A stretch of 64,000 bases of DNA from Limiplasma sp034927815 (GCA_034927815.1 JAYFPK010000003.1:72614-136613), one strand, 5' to 3'. Counted from the first letter of the stretch, positions 13,421 through 21,466 are shown. Notes: a model not told the origin generated them from the letters alone. Translations and numbers: made by a program.

Positions 13421-13449
13421 ATTTTAGCACCTCAAGGCGTAGGTGTCAA
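13421..13449 (-). promoter_or_regulatory. Strong promoter of rpoB-rpoC
   Basis: On the minus strand TTGACA (13444-13449) and TAAAAT (13421-13426) have 17-base spacing, a near-consensus sigma-A promoter. The leader to the rpoB start is about 160 bases and holds two short hairpins, one with GCAACA/TGTTGC arms and one with GATTGG/CCAATC arms. Confidence 0.75.
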
Positions 13450-13469
13450 TATGTTTTGTTTAAATTTAC

Positions 13470-13497
13470 TTGACTTTTTCCAAACTTGACGTATGAT
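13470..13497 (+). promoter_or_regulatory. Promoter of the RseC-like gene
   Basis: TTGACT (13470-13475) and TATGAT (13492-13497) with 16-base spacing lie 33 bases before the start codon. Confidence 0.5.
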
Positions 13498-13530
13498 AAT
13501 AAGTCTAAAGTTTCTTTTGGGGAGCGCCAT

Positions 13531-13989
13531 ATGACGAAGTTTGGGCAAGTCATTGCATATGATGAAGATAAGGGCATAGCCACCATTGAGTATACCCGGC
13601 CCGATGCTTGCGCGAAATGCGGCGCGTGCGGGGCCCAAAGCCACAGGGGCGTGATCGCCCTGAAGGCGGACTGCAAAGCCGGGGACTGGGTACGGGTGGA
13701 GCACCCGGACGGGCGCTTTCTTCAGGCCACGGCCCTGGCCTTCGTCCTTCCCCTGGGTGGATTGCTGGCGGGCTTGACCCTGGGCTATCTGGCGGGGAAG
13801 GGCTCCGACGGCCCGGTCCTGCTGGGAGGGGCCTTGGGGCTGGGGCTGGCGCTGCTGGCGCTATGGCTCAACGAGAAGCGCATCAAGGGCCGCCCCGAAT
13901 GGACGCCCCGGGTGGCGCAGGTGTATGGCCAAAAGCCCTCCAAGGAGGATTTGAACTGCGACGGAAACCCTACGGCTTTTCAGCGATAA
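13531..13989 (+). CDS. RseC/MucC-like (SoxR-reducing system) membrane protein
   Basis: This is a 152-residue protein of the RseC family. A cytoplasmic N-terminal domain carries three close cysteines (C27, C30, C33). Two membrane helices follow (about 68-88 and 96-112), then a short tail. RseC homologues accompany Rnf complexes and affect SoxR reduction or sigma-E signalling in other bacteria; in clostridia the role is unclear but probably redox related. The ATG at 13531 has GGGGAG six bases upstream. It is a single gene between rpoB and the RNase J gene. Confidence 0.8.
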   Translation: MTKFGQVIAYDEDKGIATIEYTRPDACAKCGACGAQSHRGVIALKADCKAGDWVRVEHPDGRFLQATALAFVLPLGGLLAGLTLGYLAGKGSDGPVLLGGALGLGLALLALWLNEKRIKGRPEWTPRVAQVYGQKPSKEDLNCDGNPTAFQR

Positions 13990-13992
13990 GCT

Positions 13993-14011
13993 TTTAGACT
14001 ATTCGTCTAAA
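13993..14011 (+). terminator. Weak terminator-like hairpin
   Basis: This is a 7-bp AT-rich stem (TTTAGAC / GTCTAAA, loop TATTC) followed by TTT, directly after the RseC-like stop codon. It is low in predicted strength. Confidence 0.35.
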
Positions 14012-14072
14012 TTTCGCCACGAAACTCTGTGGGGAAAAGTTTGCTTTGCCTCTGTTCATTTTTAGAATACCG

Positions 14073-14081
14073 TGGTATAAT
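14073..14081 (+). promoter_or_regulatory. Extended -10 promoter of RNase J
   Basis: TGGTATAAT is a perfect -10 with an upstream TGn extension, and no good -35 is visible. It leaves an unusually long leader of about 230 bases before the start codon. The leader shows no recognised riboswitch and no convincing small ORF with a ribosome site. Confidence 0.6.
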
Positions 14082-14317
14082 ACTATGGTTATCAGTGAAC
14101 GAGGCCTACAACGTGTAAACATACGTGTTTTCCTCCGATGAAACGGCTCGCAACGCTCCCAATGTTTGTGTGTTCATTGTGTGCGCTTTGCGATATTGTG
14201 TTTATAGCTTTTGACGATCACAAAGTTTGTCAGGCTCCAGTTCCAAGTGTTATTCTTCTGGGCAATGCCAGGCCATCTGGGATTGCTTCCAGTTCTAGTT
14301 TGAAAGGAGTTTTCCCG

Positions 14318-15982
14318 ATGGCAGAAAACGAATCCAAGTTGCGAATTATTCCTTTAGGCGGGGTGGACGAATTCGGCAAAAACATCACCGCCATTGAATA
14401 TGAGGACGATATCCTGGTGGTGGACTGTGGTTCCATCTTCCCCAAGGAAGACATGCTGGGCGTGGACCTGGTGATCCCGGACGTATCCTATTTGGTGAAA
14501 AACAGGTCCCGCATCCGGGGCATGGTGCTTACCCACGGCCATGAGGACCATATCGGCGCAACCCCCTATGTGCTCCGGCAGGTTCCCCTGCCGCTGTACG
14601 GCACCAAGCTCACCTTGGCCCTGGTGGATTTAAAGCTCAAGGAGCACCGGGTCACCGGGGTTCCGCTGAACGTAATCAAGCCCTCGGACGTAATCAAGCT
14701 GGGCGCTTTCACGGTGGAGTTCATCCATGTGAACCACTCCATCGCGGGGGCGGTATCCCTGGCTATCACTTGCCCGGCGGGCACCATCATCATGACCGGC
14801 GACTTCAAGGTGGATTTCACCCCCATTGACGGCGTGGTCACGGATCTGGCCACCTTCGCCGCCTACGGCAAAAAAGGGGTGCTGGCCTTCCTGTGCGAGT
14901 CCACCAACGTGGACCGCAAGGGATACACCATGAGCGAAACCAAAATCGGCCAGACCTTCATCGATATGTTCCAGCAGGCCAAGGGCCGGGTCATCGTGGC
15001 CATGTTCGCCAGCAACATCCACCGGGTGCAGATGGTGGTGGACTCCGCCGCCATCTTCGGCCGCAAGGTCTGCTTCATAGGCCGGAGCATGGTGAACGTG
15101 ACCCGGGTGGCCCTGTCCATCGGCGAGCTCACCATCCCCGAGGAAAATATCGTGGACATCGACGATATCGACAACTACCCCGACGAGGAACTGCTGGTGG
15201 TGACCACCGGAAGCCAGGGCGAGGCCATGGCCGGCCTGACCCGCATGGCTTACAACGAGCACCGCAAATTGCAGATCCGCCCCTCGGACATGGTCATTAT
15301 CTCCGCCTCCCCCATCCCCGGCAATGAAAAGCCCGTGGCCCGGGTCATCAACCAGCTCTACCGCTGCGGCGCCAACGTGGTGTACGGCCAGCTGGGCGAG
15401 GTGCACGTATCCGGCCATGCCTGCCAGGAGGAGATCAAGCTTTTGCACGTGCTTTGCAAGGCCCAGTACTTCATCCCCATCCACGGCGAGTACTCCAAAC
15501 TTTGGCAGCACGCGGAGCTGGCGGAAAGCCTGGGTACCCCCAGCCAGAACATCATCATCCCCGAAATCGGCCAGGTGATCGAAATGAACCGCGACAGCCT
15601 GGCGATCACCGGGGTGGTGCCCACCGGCGGCGTGCTGGTGGACGGCCTGGGCATTGGGGACGTGGGCAATGTGGTGCTCCGGGACCGCAAGCACCTCAGC
15701 CAGGACGGCCTGATCATCGTGGTGATGGCCATTGACCGGGACAACGGCACGCTGGTTTCCGGCCCGGATATCATCAGCCGGGGCTTCGTCTACGTGCGGG
15801 AGAACGAGGACATCATTGAAAACAGCCGGGATCTGGCCCGCAGCATCGTCATGAGCTATGGCCGCATCGAGGGCAGCGATTGGCAGGGCATGAAAAACCG
15901 GATCAAGGATGAGCTCCACCGCTATATCTACGAGAAGATCAAGCGCAACCCCATGGTGCTGCCGATTATCATGGAAATTTGA
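14318..15982 (+). CDS. rnjA: Ribonuclease J
   Basis: This is a 554-residue metallo-beta-lactamase/beta-CASP ribonuclease. The zinc motif HGHEDH is at 73-78 and the RNase J-specific C-terminal domain is present. RNase J combines 5'-to-3' exonuclease and endonuclease activity and is central to mRNA turnover and rRNA maturation in Bacillota. The ATG at 14318 follows AAAGGAG and gives the normal family length; the frame is open for 60 codons further upstream but without a ribosome site. Only one RNase J gene is in the window, so J1 versus J2 cannot be assigned. Confidence 0.95.
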   Translation: MAENESKLRIIPLGGVDEFGKNITAIEYEDDILVVDCGSIFPKEDMLGVDLVIPDVSYLVKNRSRIRGMVLTHGHEDHIGATPYVLRQVPLPLYGTKLTLALVDLKLKEHRVTGVPLNVIKPSDVIKLGAFTVEFIHVNHSIAGAVSLAITCPAGTIIMTGDFKVDFTPIDGVVTDLATFAAYGKKGVLAFLCESTNVDRKGYTMSETKIGQTFIDMFQQAKGRVIVAMFASNIHRVQMVVDSAAIFGRKVCFIGRSMVNVTRVALSIGELTIPEENIVDIDDIDNYPDEELLVVTTGSQGEAMAGLTRMAYNEHRKLQIRPSDMVIISASPIPGNEKPVARVINQLYRCGANVVYGQLGEVHVSGHACQEEIKLLHVLCKAQYFIPIHGEYSKLWQHAELAESLGTPSQNIIIPEIGQVIEMNRDSLAITGVVPTGGVLVDGLGIGDVGNVVLRDRKHLSQDGLIIVVMAIDRDNGTLVSGPDIISRGFVYVRENEDIIENSRDLARSIVMSYGRIEGSDWQGMKNRIKDELHRYIYEKIKRNPMVLPIIMEI

Positions 15983-15989
15983 CCCTTTG

Positions 15990-16024
15990 CGTCCCGATGG
16001 ATTTCATCCACCGGGACGTTTTTG
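15990..16024 (+). terminator. Terminator of RNase J
   Basis: The stem CGTCCCG-A-TGGAT / ATCCA-C-CGGGACG with a three-base loop is followed by TTTTTG, eight bases after the stop codon. It is a classic intrinsic terminator with one mismatch. Confidence 0.85.
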
Positions 16025-16185
16025 TATGTAGCCCCTGTTCCCTCCGCCCACGGCCAGGAGTTCTTGTTTGGAATCCCCGCCGCACAAAGCCTCCAAGAAT
16101 ACCGCGCTGAATAGTGGTCCCGGCATGCGGCCAGAGAGGCGCGTCCTTCTGACAAGCCCAGGGGATATGCCTCCAAAACAAACGG

Positions 16186-16218
16186 CCCGCCCCTTCCGAA
16201 ATGGAAGGGGCGGGTTTT
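16186..16218. terminator. GC-rich hairpin with T run, no gene nearby
   Basis: A perfect 12-bp stem (16186-16197 and 16203-16214) is followed by TTTT. It lies in a gene-free stretch (15983-16461). The rest of that stretch shows no gene, so this may be the relic terminator of a lost gene. Confidence 0.5.
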
Positions 16219-16372
16219 GATTGTTTTCACCGCGCACAGCCATGGCTACCGCTGAACCAAAGTCTTGCACAAGTCCTACCAGGGTATGCTACCGGCGACG
16301 TTTCATCATGTTCACCCAATTGATATATCCCCCATCCCCCGCGTCGGACGTGAATTTTTTGCCCAAAAATTT

Positions 16373-16447
16373 CAGGGCCGCGTTAGCGGCCCTGATGATG
16401 GGTCCAGGGATGAAATCCCTGGTGGGGTCCAGGGGTGAAACCCCTGG
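16373..16447 (-). repeat. Three consecutive hairpins downstream of the HtrA gene
   Basis: Three perfect short palindromes follow one another: 16373-16394 (9-bp stem), 16404-16422 and 16429-16447 (near-copies CCAGGGATGAAATCCCTGG and CCAGGGGTGAAACCCCTGG). Read on the minus strand, the last stem runs into AAATTTTT, so it can terminate the protease transcript. The two near-copies look like a local tandem duplication of about 25 bases with compensating base changes. Confidence 0.65.
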
Positions 16448-16461
16448 CTCGAAACCCCCGG

Positions 16462-17745
16462 TTATTGCTTCACATTGTCCAAAATCGCCAGCTCAATGGT
16501 GAGGTCTATGTATTCCCCTTCGGGGATATCCTCGTAGTTCTCAATGCTGGGCAGGCCCTCCACCCGGTAAATCTTCACCGCTACGGTCTGGCCCGCCTCC
16601 TTGGCCTGGAGAAGGCTGACCATCTGCTGGGTGGAGGTGATGACGGTATCGTCCACATCCACGATGATGTCGCCTTCCTTCAGGCCGGCCTTCTCAGCGG
16701 GGGAGCCGCTTTCCACCTCGGTCACATAAGCGCCGGTGGGCAGAATGCCGGAGGCTACCGCGTAGTTGGAGCTGTTCATGTCCGCCACGCTGACGCCGAT
16801 GCGGGGCTTGCCAGCGGAGGTGATGGGGGCGTTGGCGTCTTGGTTTTGGCCGGAGGTCACGTTGCCGGAAATCTGGCCGCTCAGGGCGCCTTCCAGCAGG
16901 GGCTTGACGGCGTTGATGGGAATCGCCATGCCGATGCCTTCCACAGAGGAAGAGGAGTAGAAGGAGCTGGAGATTTTTCTGCTGGGAATGCCCACCAGCT
17001 CGCCCGCCACGTTGAACATGCCGCCGCCGCTGTTGCCGGCGTTGATGGCCGCGTCGGTCTGGATCATCTCATTGACGTACTCGGTGCGGCGGCCGTATGC
17101 GTCCCGGCTGGTGTCCTTAATCTCCCGGCCCAAGGCGGAGATAACCCCCACGGTGGTGGTGCCGCTGAAGGACAGGGGATTGCCGATGCAGATGGCCCAG
17201 TCCCCCACGTTCAGGGCATCGCTGTCCCCCAAAGTCACGGGGGTCAGGTCCAGGCCTTCCACCTTCAACACGGCCACGTCCAGGTTCTCGTCCGAGGCTA
17301 CCACGGTGGCGGGAAAGGTGTTGTCCCCGGCGGTGACTTCCAAGCGTGTGTTACCATCCACCACATGGTAGTTGGTGACCACATAGCCGGTGGCGATGAC
17401 CACACCGCTGCCGGAGCCCTGGAGCACCTCTCGGGCGCTGTCCTGATCGGGCTGCTGCCCGCCGCCGCCAAAGCCAAAGCCGAAGCCAAAGCCGTACATG
17501 CCGCCGCCACTGCGGGACACCATGCCGTAGTTATCAACCCCAACCACGCTGTCCTTCACCTTTTGGACCGGCTCGGTGAAGGGGCTTTGCACCACCGTGG
17601 CGCTTTGGGAAAGGGTGACGGGCTCCGCCGTGGCGTTGCTGTTCATCCGAATCAGCGCCGTGGAAGCGGTGACCACCATTGCCAGTACCAGAGTCATTGC
17701 GATATACCCGAAGATCTTTTTAGATTGCACTTGGTGCTTCATCAT
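16462..17745 (-). CDS. HtrA/DegP-type serine protease with PDZ domain
   Basis: This is a 427-residue membrane-anchored trypsin-like protease. One N-terminal helix (about 11-33) is followed by the protease domain with the triad H127 (TNYHVVDG), D156 (NLDVAVLKV) and S239 (NAGNSGGG). One PDZ domain follows (GSPAEKAGLKEGDIIVDVDD). HtrA proteases degrade misfolded proteins outside the membrane. A glycine/phenylalanine-rich linker (about 79-96) before the protease domain is unusual. Upstream, twin GTTCAT repeats precede an extended -10, which suggests control by a response regulator, as CssR controls htrA genes in Bacillus. Confidence 0.94.
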   Translation of the reverse strand: MMKHQVQSKKIFGYIAMTLVLAMVVTASTALIRMNSNATAEPVTLSQSATVVQSPFTEPVQKVKDSVVGVDNYGMVSRSGGGMYGFGFGFGFGGGGQQPDQDSAREVLQGSGSGVVIATGYVVTNYHVVDGNTRLEVTAGDNTFPATVVASDENLDVAVLKVEGLDLTPVTLGDSDALNVGDWAICIGNPLSFSGTTTVGVISALGREIKDTSRDAYGRRTEYVNEMIQTDAAINAGNSGGGMFNVAGELVGIPSRKISSSFYSSSSVEGIGMAIPINAVKPLLEGALSGQISGNVTSGQNQDANAPITSAGKPRIGVSVADMNSSNYAVASGILPTGAYVTEVESGSPAEKAGLKEGDIIVDVDDTVITSTQQMVSLLQAKEAGQTVAVKIYRVEGLPSIENYEDIPEGEYIDLTIELAILDNVKQ

Positions 17746-17768
17746 TGATCCCTCCTTGTCACGGTGCT

Positions 17769-17812
17769 ATCGTACCACTGATTTTTGACCGGAATATGAA
17801 CGGAGCATGAAC
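17769..17812 (-). promoter_or_regulatory. HtrA promoter with twin direct repeats
   Basis: On the minus strand GTTCAT occurs twice, 11 bases apart (17807-17812 and 17796-17801). It lies just upstream of an extended -10, TGGTACGAT (-10 at 17769-17774), that has no good -35. A spacing of one helical turn is typical of an OmpR-family activator site. Confidence 0.5.
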
Positions 17813-17851
17813 ATTATTTGGAAATACCGCAAACGCTTTGGGCGGTTCTGT

Positions 17852-19219
17852 TCACAAATCCGCCCCGTCTTGGTCCGCCTGCTCCAAAGCGGCGATGGCC
17901 ATGGCGCACTCCAGGCGCTTGCGCTCCATTTCGCACTCCATCTCGTAGGGCTGGCTGATGTCCCCATGGAAGGCATGGGCATTGGCCGCGCAGCCGCCGC
18001 TGCAATAAAACCGGGCCCAGCACTGGCGGCATTTTTCCTTGCTGAGCACATGATTCCGCTGAAAGGCGTTCTGGATGGATGTGTCAAAGCTGCCGTCCAG
18101 TACGCTGCCCATGCGCATGCCCTGGCGGCCCACAAACTGGTGGCAGGGGTAAATGTCCCCCTCCGCCGTCACCGCCACGTATTCATTGCCCGCGCCGCAG
18201 CCGGTGAGGCGCTTTTTGAGGCAGGGGCCTCCGGTGAGGTCCACCATGAAATGGAAAAAGTTAAACCACCGCCCGTCTGAGCGGCGCTTGAGGTATTCCT
18301 TCCCCAGCTTTTCGTACTCCTCAAACACCAGGGGCAGGTCCTCCTCCCGGATGGCGTATTCCCGGCTTTCCTCGGTCACCACCGGCTCGATGGAAAGCTG
18401 CTCAAAGCCCTCGTCCGCCAGATGGAGCACGTCCTGGGCAAAGTCCAGGTTATGCCGGGTGAAGGTGCCCCGCAGGTAGTAGCGCTGCTGGCCGCGCCGG
18501 GCCACAAGCTCCTTGGCCTTCGCCATCACCAGGTCATAGCTGCCCTTGCCGCCCGGGGTGGGGCGCATGCGGTCATGAACCTCCTTGCGCCCGTCCAGGG
18601 AAATGACCACATTGTCCATCTCCCTGTTCAGGAAATCCATGATCTCCTGATTCAGCATCACGGCGTTGGTGGTGGTGGTGAATTTGAACACCTTACCATG
18701 CTTCTTTTCCAGCTCCCGGCCATAGGCCACCACCTCCCGGATCACCGAAAAGTTCATCAGGGGCTCGCCTCCGAAGAAATCCACCTCCAGGTTCTTCCGG
18801 TTGCCGCTGTGGGCCACCAGCCAGTCCAGGGCCTTTTTGCCCGTTTCCAAGGAAAGCATGGAGCGGCTGCGCATGTGGAATTCACCGGCGTCCGCGAAGC
18901 AATACTGGCAGCGCAGGTTGCAGTCGTGGGCCGCCAGCAGACACATGGCCTTCACCACCCCCGCGTCCGCCACCTGAACGCCGGAATAATCGTCGGAAGT
19001 GTTCAAATAGCCCATCTCCATCAGCTGGCGAAGCTCGGCCACCACTTCCTCGGCTTCGTCCCGAGGGTATTTTTCCGCCAGCGTTTCAACGATATCCTCC
19101 CCTTTCCGCTCCAAAATCAGGGAGAGCGCGTCAAAGGCGATTTCGTCCAGGCCATGCACAGCGCCGCTGCCCACATCCAAGGCCATGGGCTTGTCCAAAG
19201 CCCGAAAAAGGTGAATCAT
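17852..19219 (-). CDS. scfB: SCIFF peptide radical SAM maturase
   Basis: This 455-residue radical SAM/SPASM enzyme installs thioether bridges in the SCIFF precursor encoded just upstream. The radical SAM cysteines are C100, C104 and C107 (HDCNLRCQYCF). An N-terminal peptide-recognition region precedes them. The C-terminal SPASM domain provides further cysteines (LTGCGAGNEY, IYPCHQF, CRQCWARFYCSGGC) for two auxiliary clusters. The start at 19219 was chosen because GGAGG lies seven bases upstream and the product then begins MIHLFRALDKPM. A hairpin between scfA and scfB should lower its expression relative to the peptide. Confidence 0.95.
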   Translation of the reverse strand: MIHLFRALDKPMALDVGSGAVHGLDEIAFDALSLILERKGEDIVETLAEKYPRDEAEEVVAELRQLMEMGYLNTSDDYSGVQVADAGVVKAMCLLAAHDCNLRCQYCFADAGEFHMRSRSMLSLETGKKALDWLVAHSGNRKNLEVDFFGGEPLMNFSVIREVVAYGRELEKKHGKVFKFTTTTNAVMLNQEIMDFLNREMDNVVISLDGRKEVHDRMRPTPGGKGSYDLVMAKAKELVARRGQQRYYLRGTFTRHNLDFAQDVLHLADEGFEQLSIEPVVTEESREYAIREEDLPLVFEEYEKLGKEYLKRRSDGRWFNFFHFMVDLTGGPCLKKRLTGCGAGNEYVAVTAEGDIYPCHQFVGRQGMRMGSVLDGSFDTSIQNAFQRNHVLSKEKCRQCWARFYCSGGCAANAHAFHGDISQPYEMECEMERKRLECAMAIAALEQADQDGADL

Positions 19220-19254
19220 CCGTTTGCCTCCATCCTTTGAGGTACCTTTTCCCA

Positions 19255-19292
19255 TAAAAAACGCCGCATCGCCCCACAGGCCAATGCGGTCG
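19255..19292 (-). terminator. Partial terminator between scfA and scfB
   Basis: On the minus strand a stem built on CCGCAT/ATGCGG with flanking pairs and a mismatch is followed by TTTTTT. It lies between the peptide and maturase genes and would let many transcripts stop after scfA. Confidence 0.65.
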
Positions 19293-19310
19293 CCTTTTTA
19301 CACTCATGGG

Positions 19311-19508
19311 TTATTTGCCGAAGGAACGGTTCAGCTTACCCTCGCGACCCGCCAGCGCCTTCTGGGTTTCCTGATTGGCGCAGGATTGGTTGGCCACAGT
19401 GCAGCTGGTCTTGCAAGCGCTCTGGCAGGAGCTCTGGCACTCGCCGCAACCGCCGTGAACCAGCGATTCGCGCAGACAGGGCTTGGAAACGATCTGAATG
19501 TGCTTCAT
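19311..19508 (-). CDS. scfA: SCIFF ranthipeptide precursor (extended)
   Basis: This 65-residue peptide matches the SCIFF family (six cysteines in forty-five residues). It begins MKHI and has the core GGCGECQSSCQSACKTSC, with cysteines at 21, 24, 28, 32, 36 and 43. The maturase scfB follows at once. Two features depart from the usual form of about 46 residues: an extra cysteine at position 11, and a 19-residue tail after the core (ETQKALAGREGKLNRSFGK). The final activity of SCIFF products is not established in general. The start has GGAGGGG seven bases upstream and a near-consensus promoter. Confidence 0.95.
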   Translation of the reverse strand: MKHIQIVSKPCLRESLVHGGCGECQSSCQSACKTSCTVANQSCANQETQKALAGREGKLNRSFGK

Positions 19509-19542
19509 CTATACCCCTCCATGTAAATTCCTATCCTTGGTG

Positions 19543-19571
19543 ATTATACATCATTGGCCCCGGAATTTCAA
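19543..19571 (-). promoter_or_regulatory. Promoter of scfA
   Basis: On the minus strand TTGAAA (19566-19571) and TATAAT (19543-19548) have 17-base spacing. The predicted start of transcription lies about 30 bases before the scfA start codon. The peptide-maturase pair therefore has its own strong promoter. Confidence 0.75.
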
Positions 19572-19591
19572 TGCTGGGGGCGAAAAAGGGC

Positions 19592-20026
19592 CTATTTCTT
19601 CAGATTGCCAAAGAGCATGCCCGCGATGCCGCCTCCGGCCACACCCATGGCAAGGTCCGCCAGGTAGGCGGAAATGGGCAGCTGCTGCCCGGACAGGAGC
19701 GCGTACAGGCCCACCCCCAGGCCCATATACACCAGGCCCAGGCCCGCCCCCTGGAGCAGCGAGCGCTCGCCTCCCCGGCCCACCAGCACCCATACGCCCA
19801 GCAAGATGGAGCCCAGCTTGATGACCTGGTTCACCACCCGGATCACGGCGTCGCTGGGACGGAGCCACTGCATGAGCAGCGCAAAGAGCAATATGCCCGC
19901 GATGGTCACGCCCAGGGCCGCCAGCAAGCCCCGCACAAAACGCCCCCAAGTGCTCTTTTGATAGGTGCTAGCCCGCCTGCGGGTCCGCCTGGCGGTGCTG
20001 TTGCCACCGGCTTGATAGGTCGGCAT
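19592..20026 (-). CDS. TIGR04086 family membrane protein
   Basis: This is a 144-residue membrane protein with a basic N-terminus (RRTRRRASTYQK) and four predicted helices starting at about residue 30. The pattern and the place beside scfA match the TIGR04086 (YrzE-like) family of Bacillota, whose function is unknown. The ATG at 20026 follows AAGGAGG; the longer open frame upstream has no ribosome site. In many Clostridia this gene lies between yajC and scfA; here an IS relic and an SH3-type gene separate it from yajC. A role in export of the SCIFF product is only a guess from context. Confidence 0.75.
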   Translation of the reverse strand: MPTYQAGGNSTARRTRRRASTYQKSTWGRFVRGLLAALGVTIAGILLFALLMQWLRPSDAVIRVVNQVIKLGSILLGVWVLVGRGGERSLLQGAGLGLVYMGLGVGLYALLSGQQLPISAYLADLAMGVAGGGIAGMLFGNLKK

Positions 20027-20199
20027 GAAAAACCCTCCTTGTCCCTTCGCTTTGCTATAGCCTATGAGGGAGGGAAAGGGAACATGCTCTTCCCAAAAGG
20101 TTCCGGCTCCTTTTTTAAGCGTTGCCCCGCCCTGGCTTCCCTTGGGCGGCCCGCTTTTTCCCACGGGAAAGCAGGAGGGGCCAAAGCTCCTCCCGCTTT

Positions 20200-20235
20200 G
20201 GCCCGTTGACAAAGGTAGCGTCAACGGGCCTTTTT
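20200..20235 (+). terminator. Terminator-like hairpin upstream of the transposase relic
   Basis: An 11-bp perfect stem (20200-20210 and 20220-20230) is followed by TTTTT on the plus strand. No plus-strand gene precedes it, so it may belong to the insertion sequence end or to a lost gene. Confidence 0.55.
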
Positions 20236-20277
20236 GGTGTAAGAGGCAAGAGAAAGGGGATAAAATGTCGAATATAG

Positions 20278-20780
20278 CAAGGGAAAGAAGCCTATGAGTG
20301 GTTTTGTGGCTTGAACTTGACGGAGAAGGCGCCGGACGCAACCACGCTGAACGTGAACCGAAAGCGTCGGTTCCGAGACAACCCTATGCCAGAGCAAATT
20401 TTCAATGAGATCCTCCGGCAGGCCAGCTACAAGGGGCTGGTGGGAGGGGCCATCCTGTATACGGATTCCACCCATGTAAAGGCTAAGGCCAACAGGCATA
20501 AAAAGCGGGCGGTGACGCGGCATGTGTGGCAGGACGATCTGGACAAGGCGAACGCCTTTACCAAAACACACAATGGAAAGCGACTCTACCGCTGGCGCAA
20601 GGAAACCATTGAGCGTTCCTTCCCGAAGGCCAAAGAATGCATGGCCTGCCCTATGCCCGCATGCCTGGTCTGGCGGGCATAGGGCAGGGCTTGCCCCCCG
20701 CTGCCGTCCAGAACATGAAACGCATCGCCAAGGCATTTCGCCTTTATTTTTCCTCCCCTTTTTCCTTCTCTTTTGCTTAA
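20278..20780 (+). pseudogene. IS1182-type transposase relic, deleted and frameshifted
   Basis: The translated remains run YEWFCGLNLTEKAPDATTL, then YTDSTHVKAKANRHKK, then directly TRHVWQDDLDKANAF and RRKETIERSF equivalents, as in IS1182-family transposases. The N-terminal domain is missing, and so is the middle between ANRHKK and RAVTRH. Near 20637 one base is lost: the C-terminal part (HGLPYARMPGLAGIG, AAVQNMKRIAKAF) continues in another frame to the stop at 20780. The two shifts and the deletion make an active enzyme impossible. A 16-bp perfect palindrome (20645-20660, 20673-20688) lies within the remains. Confidence 0.85.
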
Positions 20781-20815
20781 AGCCCATGTTCTCTTACAGA
20801 AAACATGGGCTTTTT
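20779..20815 (+). terminator. Terminator at the end of the transposase relic
   Basis: A 12-bp perfect stem (AAAGCCCATGTT and its complement) is followed by TTTTT right at the stop of the transposase relic. It is probably part of the right end of the former insertion sequence. Confidence 0.7.
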
Positions 20816-20896
20816 CAGCGGTCTGAAGGCCCCCTCAGGGGCTTTTCCCTTTTCCCGCAACCATCACTACCGGACAATGCGAGAAGATTCTTTTCC

Positions 20897-21466
20897 TCAG
20901 TAATCCAGCGTGGAAAGAAGTACCCATGCCCGGTAGCTCTGCTTGGAGGTGGTCCATTCTACCTGGGCATAGTCCTCCTGGATGGCGATGACGGTGACGC
21001 GCTGTCCCTTGTCCACCGTCAGCTTATCATAGACGTCATAGGTCCGGCCAGGACCATACAGGGCCTTGGAGGTAACAAGCACCCTGACGCGCTCGTCAAA
21101 ATCCATCGGGTCCTCCTCCGGCAGGCTGGAAAGATCGAAGGTGGAGGCGTCAAAGCGTTTCAAGCCGGTATAGAGGCGGCGGAGCTTGTTGCCGTAGGGG
21201 ATATCGCATTGCACCCAGCACACGCCGCTGCCGTCGTAGGCCACGGAAAATAGGGGGACGTATTGGTCCTGGACCTTGTAGGTACCCGTTTCCCGGTAGT
21301 GGGTGCCCGGGCCGCTGCGGGTGGAAAGCTTATCAATGGTCAGCCCTTCCACAGGGTAGTCCAAGGCACTGGCTGTTGCCAGGGCTCCGGCTATGTCACC
21401 CTTGCCCAAAGCCAGCATGCACACCAATAGAAGCAGCGCCACACGCAGGACAGTCTGTCTCTTCAT
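20897..21466 (-). CDS. Secreted protein with SH3-like segments
   Basis: This is a 189-residue protein with a signal peptide (MKRQTVLRVALLLLVCMLAL). Two bacterial SH3-like segments follow: one around LSTRSGPGTHYRETGTY, and one around LYGPGRTYDVYDKLTVDKGQRVTVI. Such domains usually bind the cell wall or act as adaptors on exported enzymes; no enzyme domain is present here. The ATG at 21466 was chosen for GGAGGA eight bases upstream and for the signal peptide. It lies between yajC and the transposase relic and is probably read from the yajC promoter. Its role is unknown. Confidence 0.75.
   Translation of the reverse strand: MKRQTVLRVALLLLVCMLALGKGDIAGALATASALDYPVEGLTIDKLSTRSGPGTHYRETGTYKVQDQYVPLFSVAYDGSGVCWVQCDIPYGNKLRRLYTGLKRFDASTFDLSSLPEEDPMDFDERVRVLVTSKALYGPGRTYDVYDKLTVDKGQRVTVIAIQEDYAQVEWTTSKQSYRAWVLLSTLDY

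Noticed and set aside
14138..14317. 60-codon N-terminal extension of RNase J
   Set aside because: It has no ribosome site, and residues before MAENESK are not found in the family; AAAGGAG before 14318 fits the normal start.
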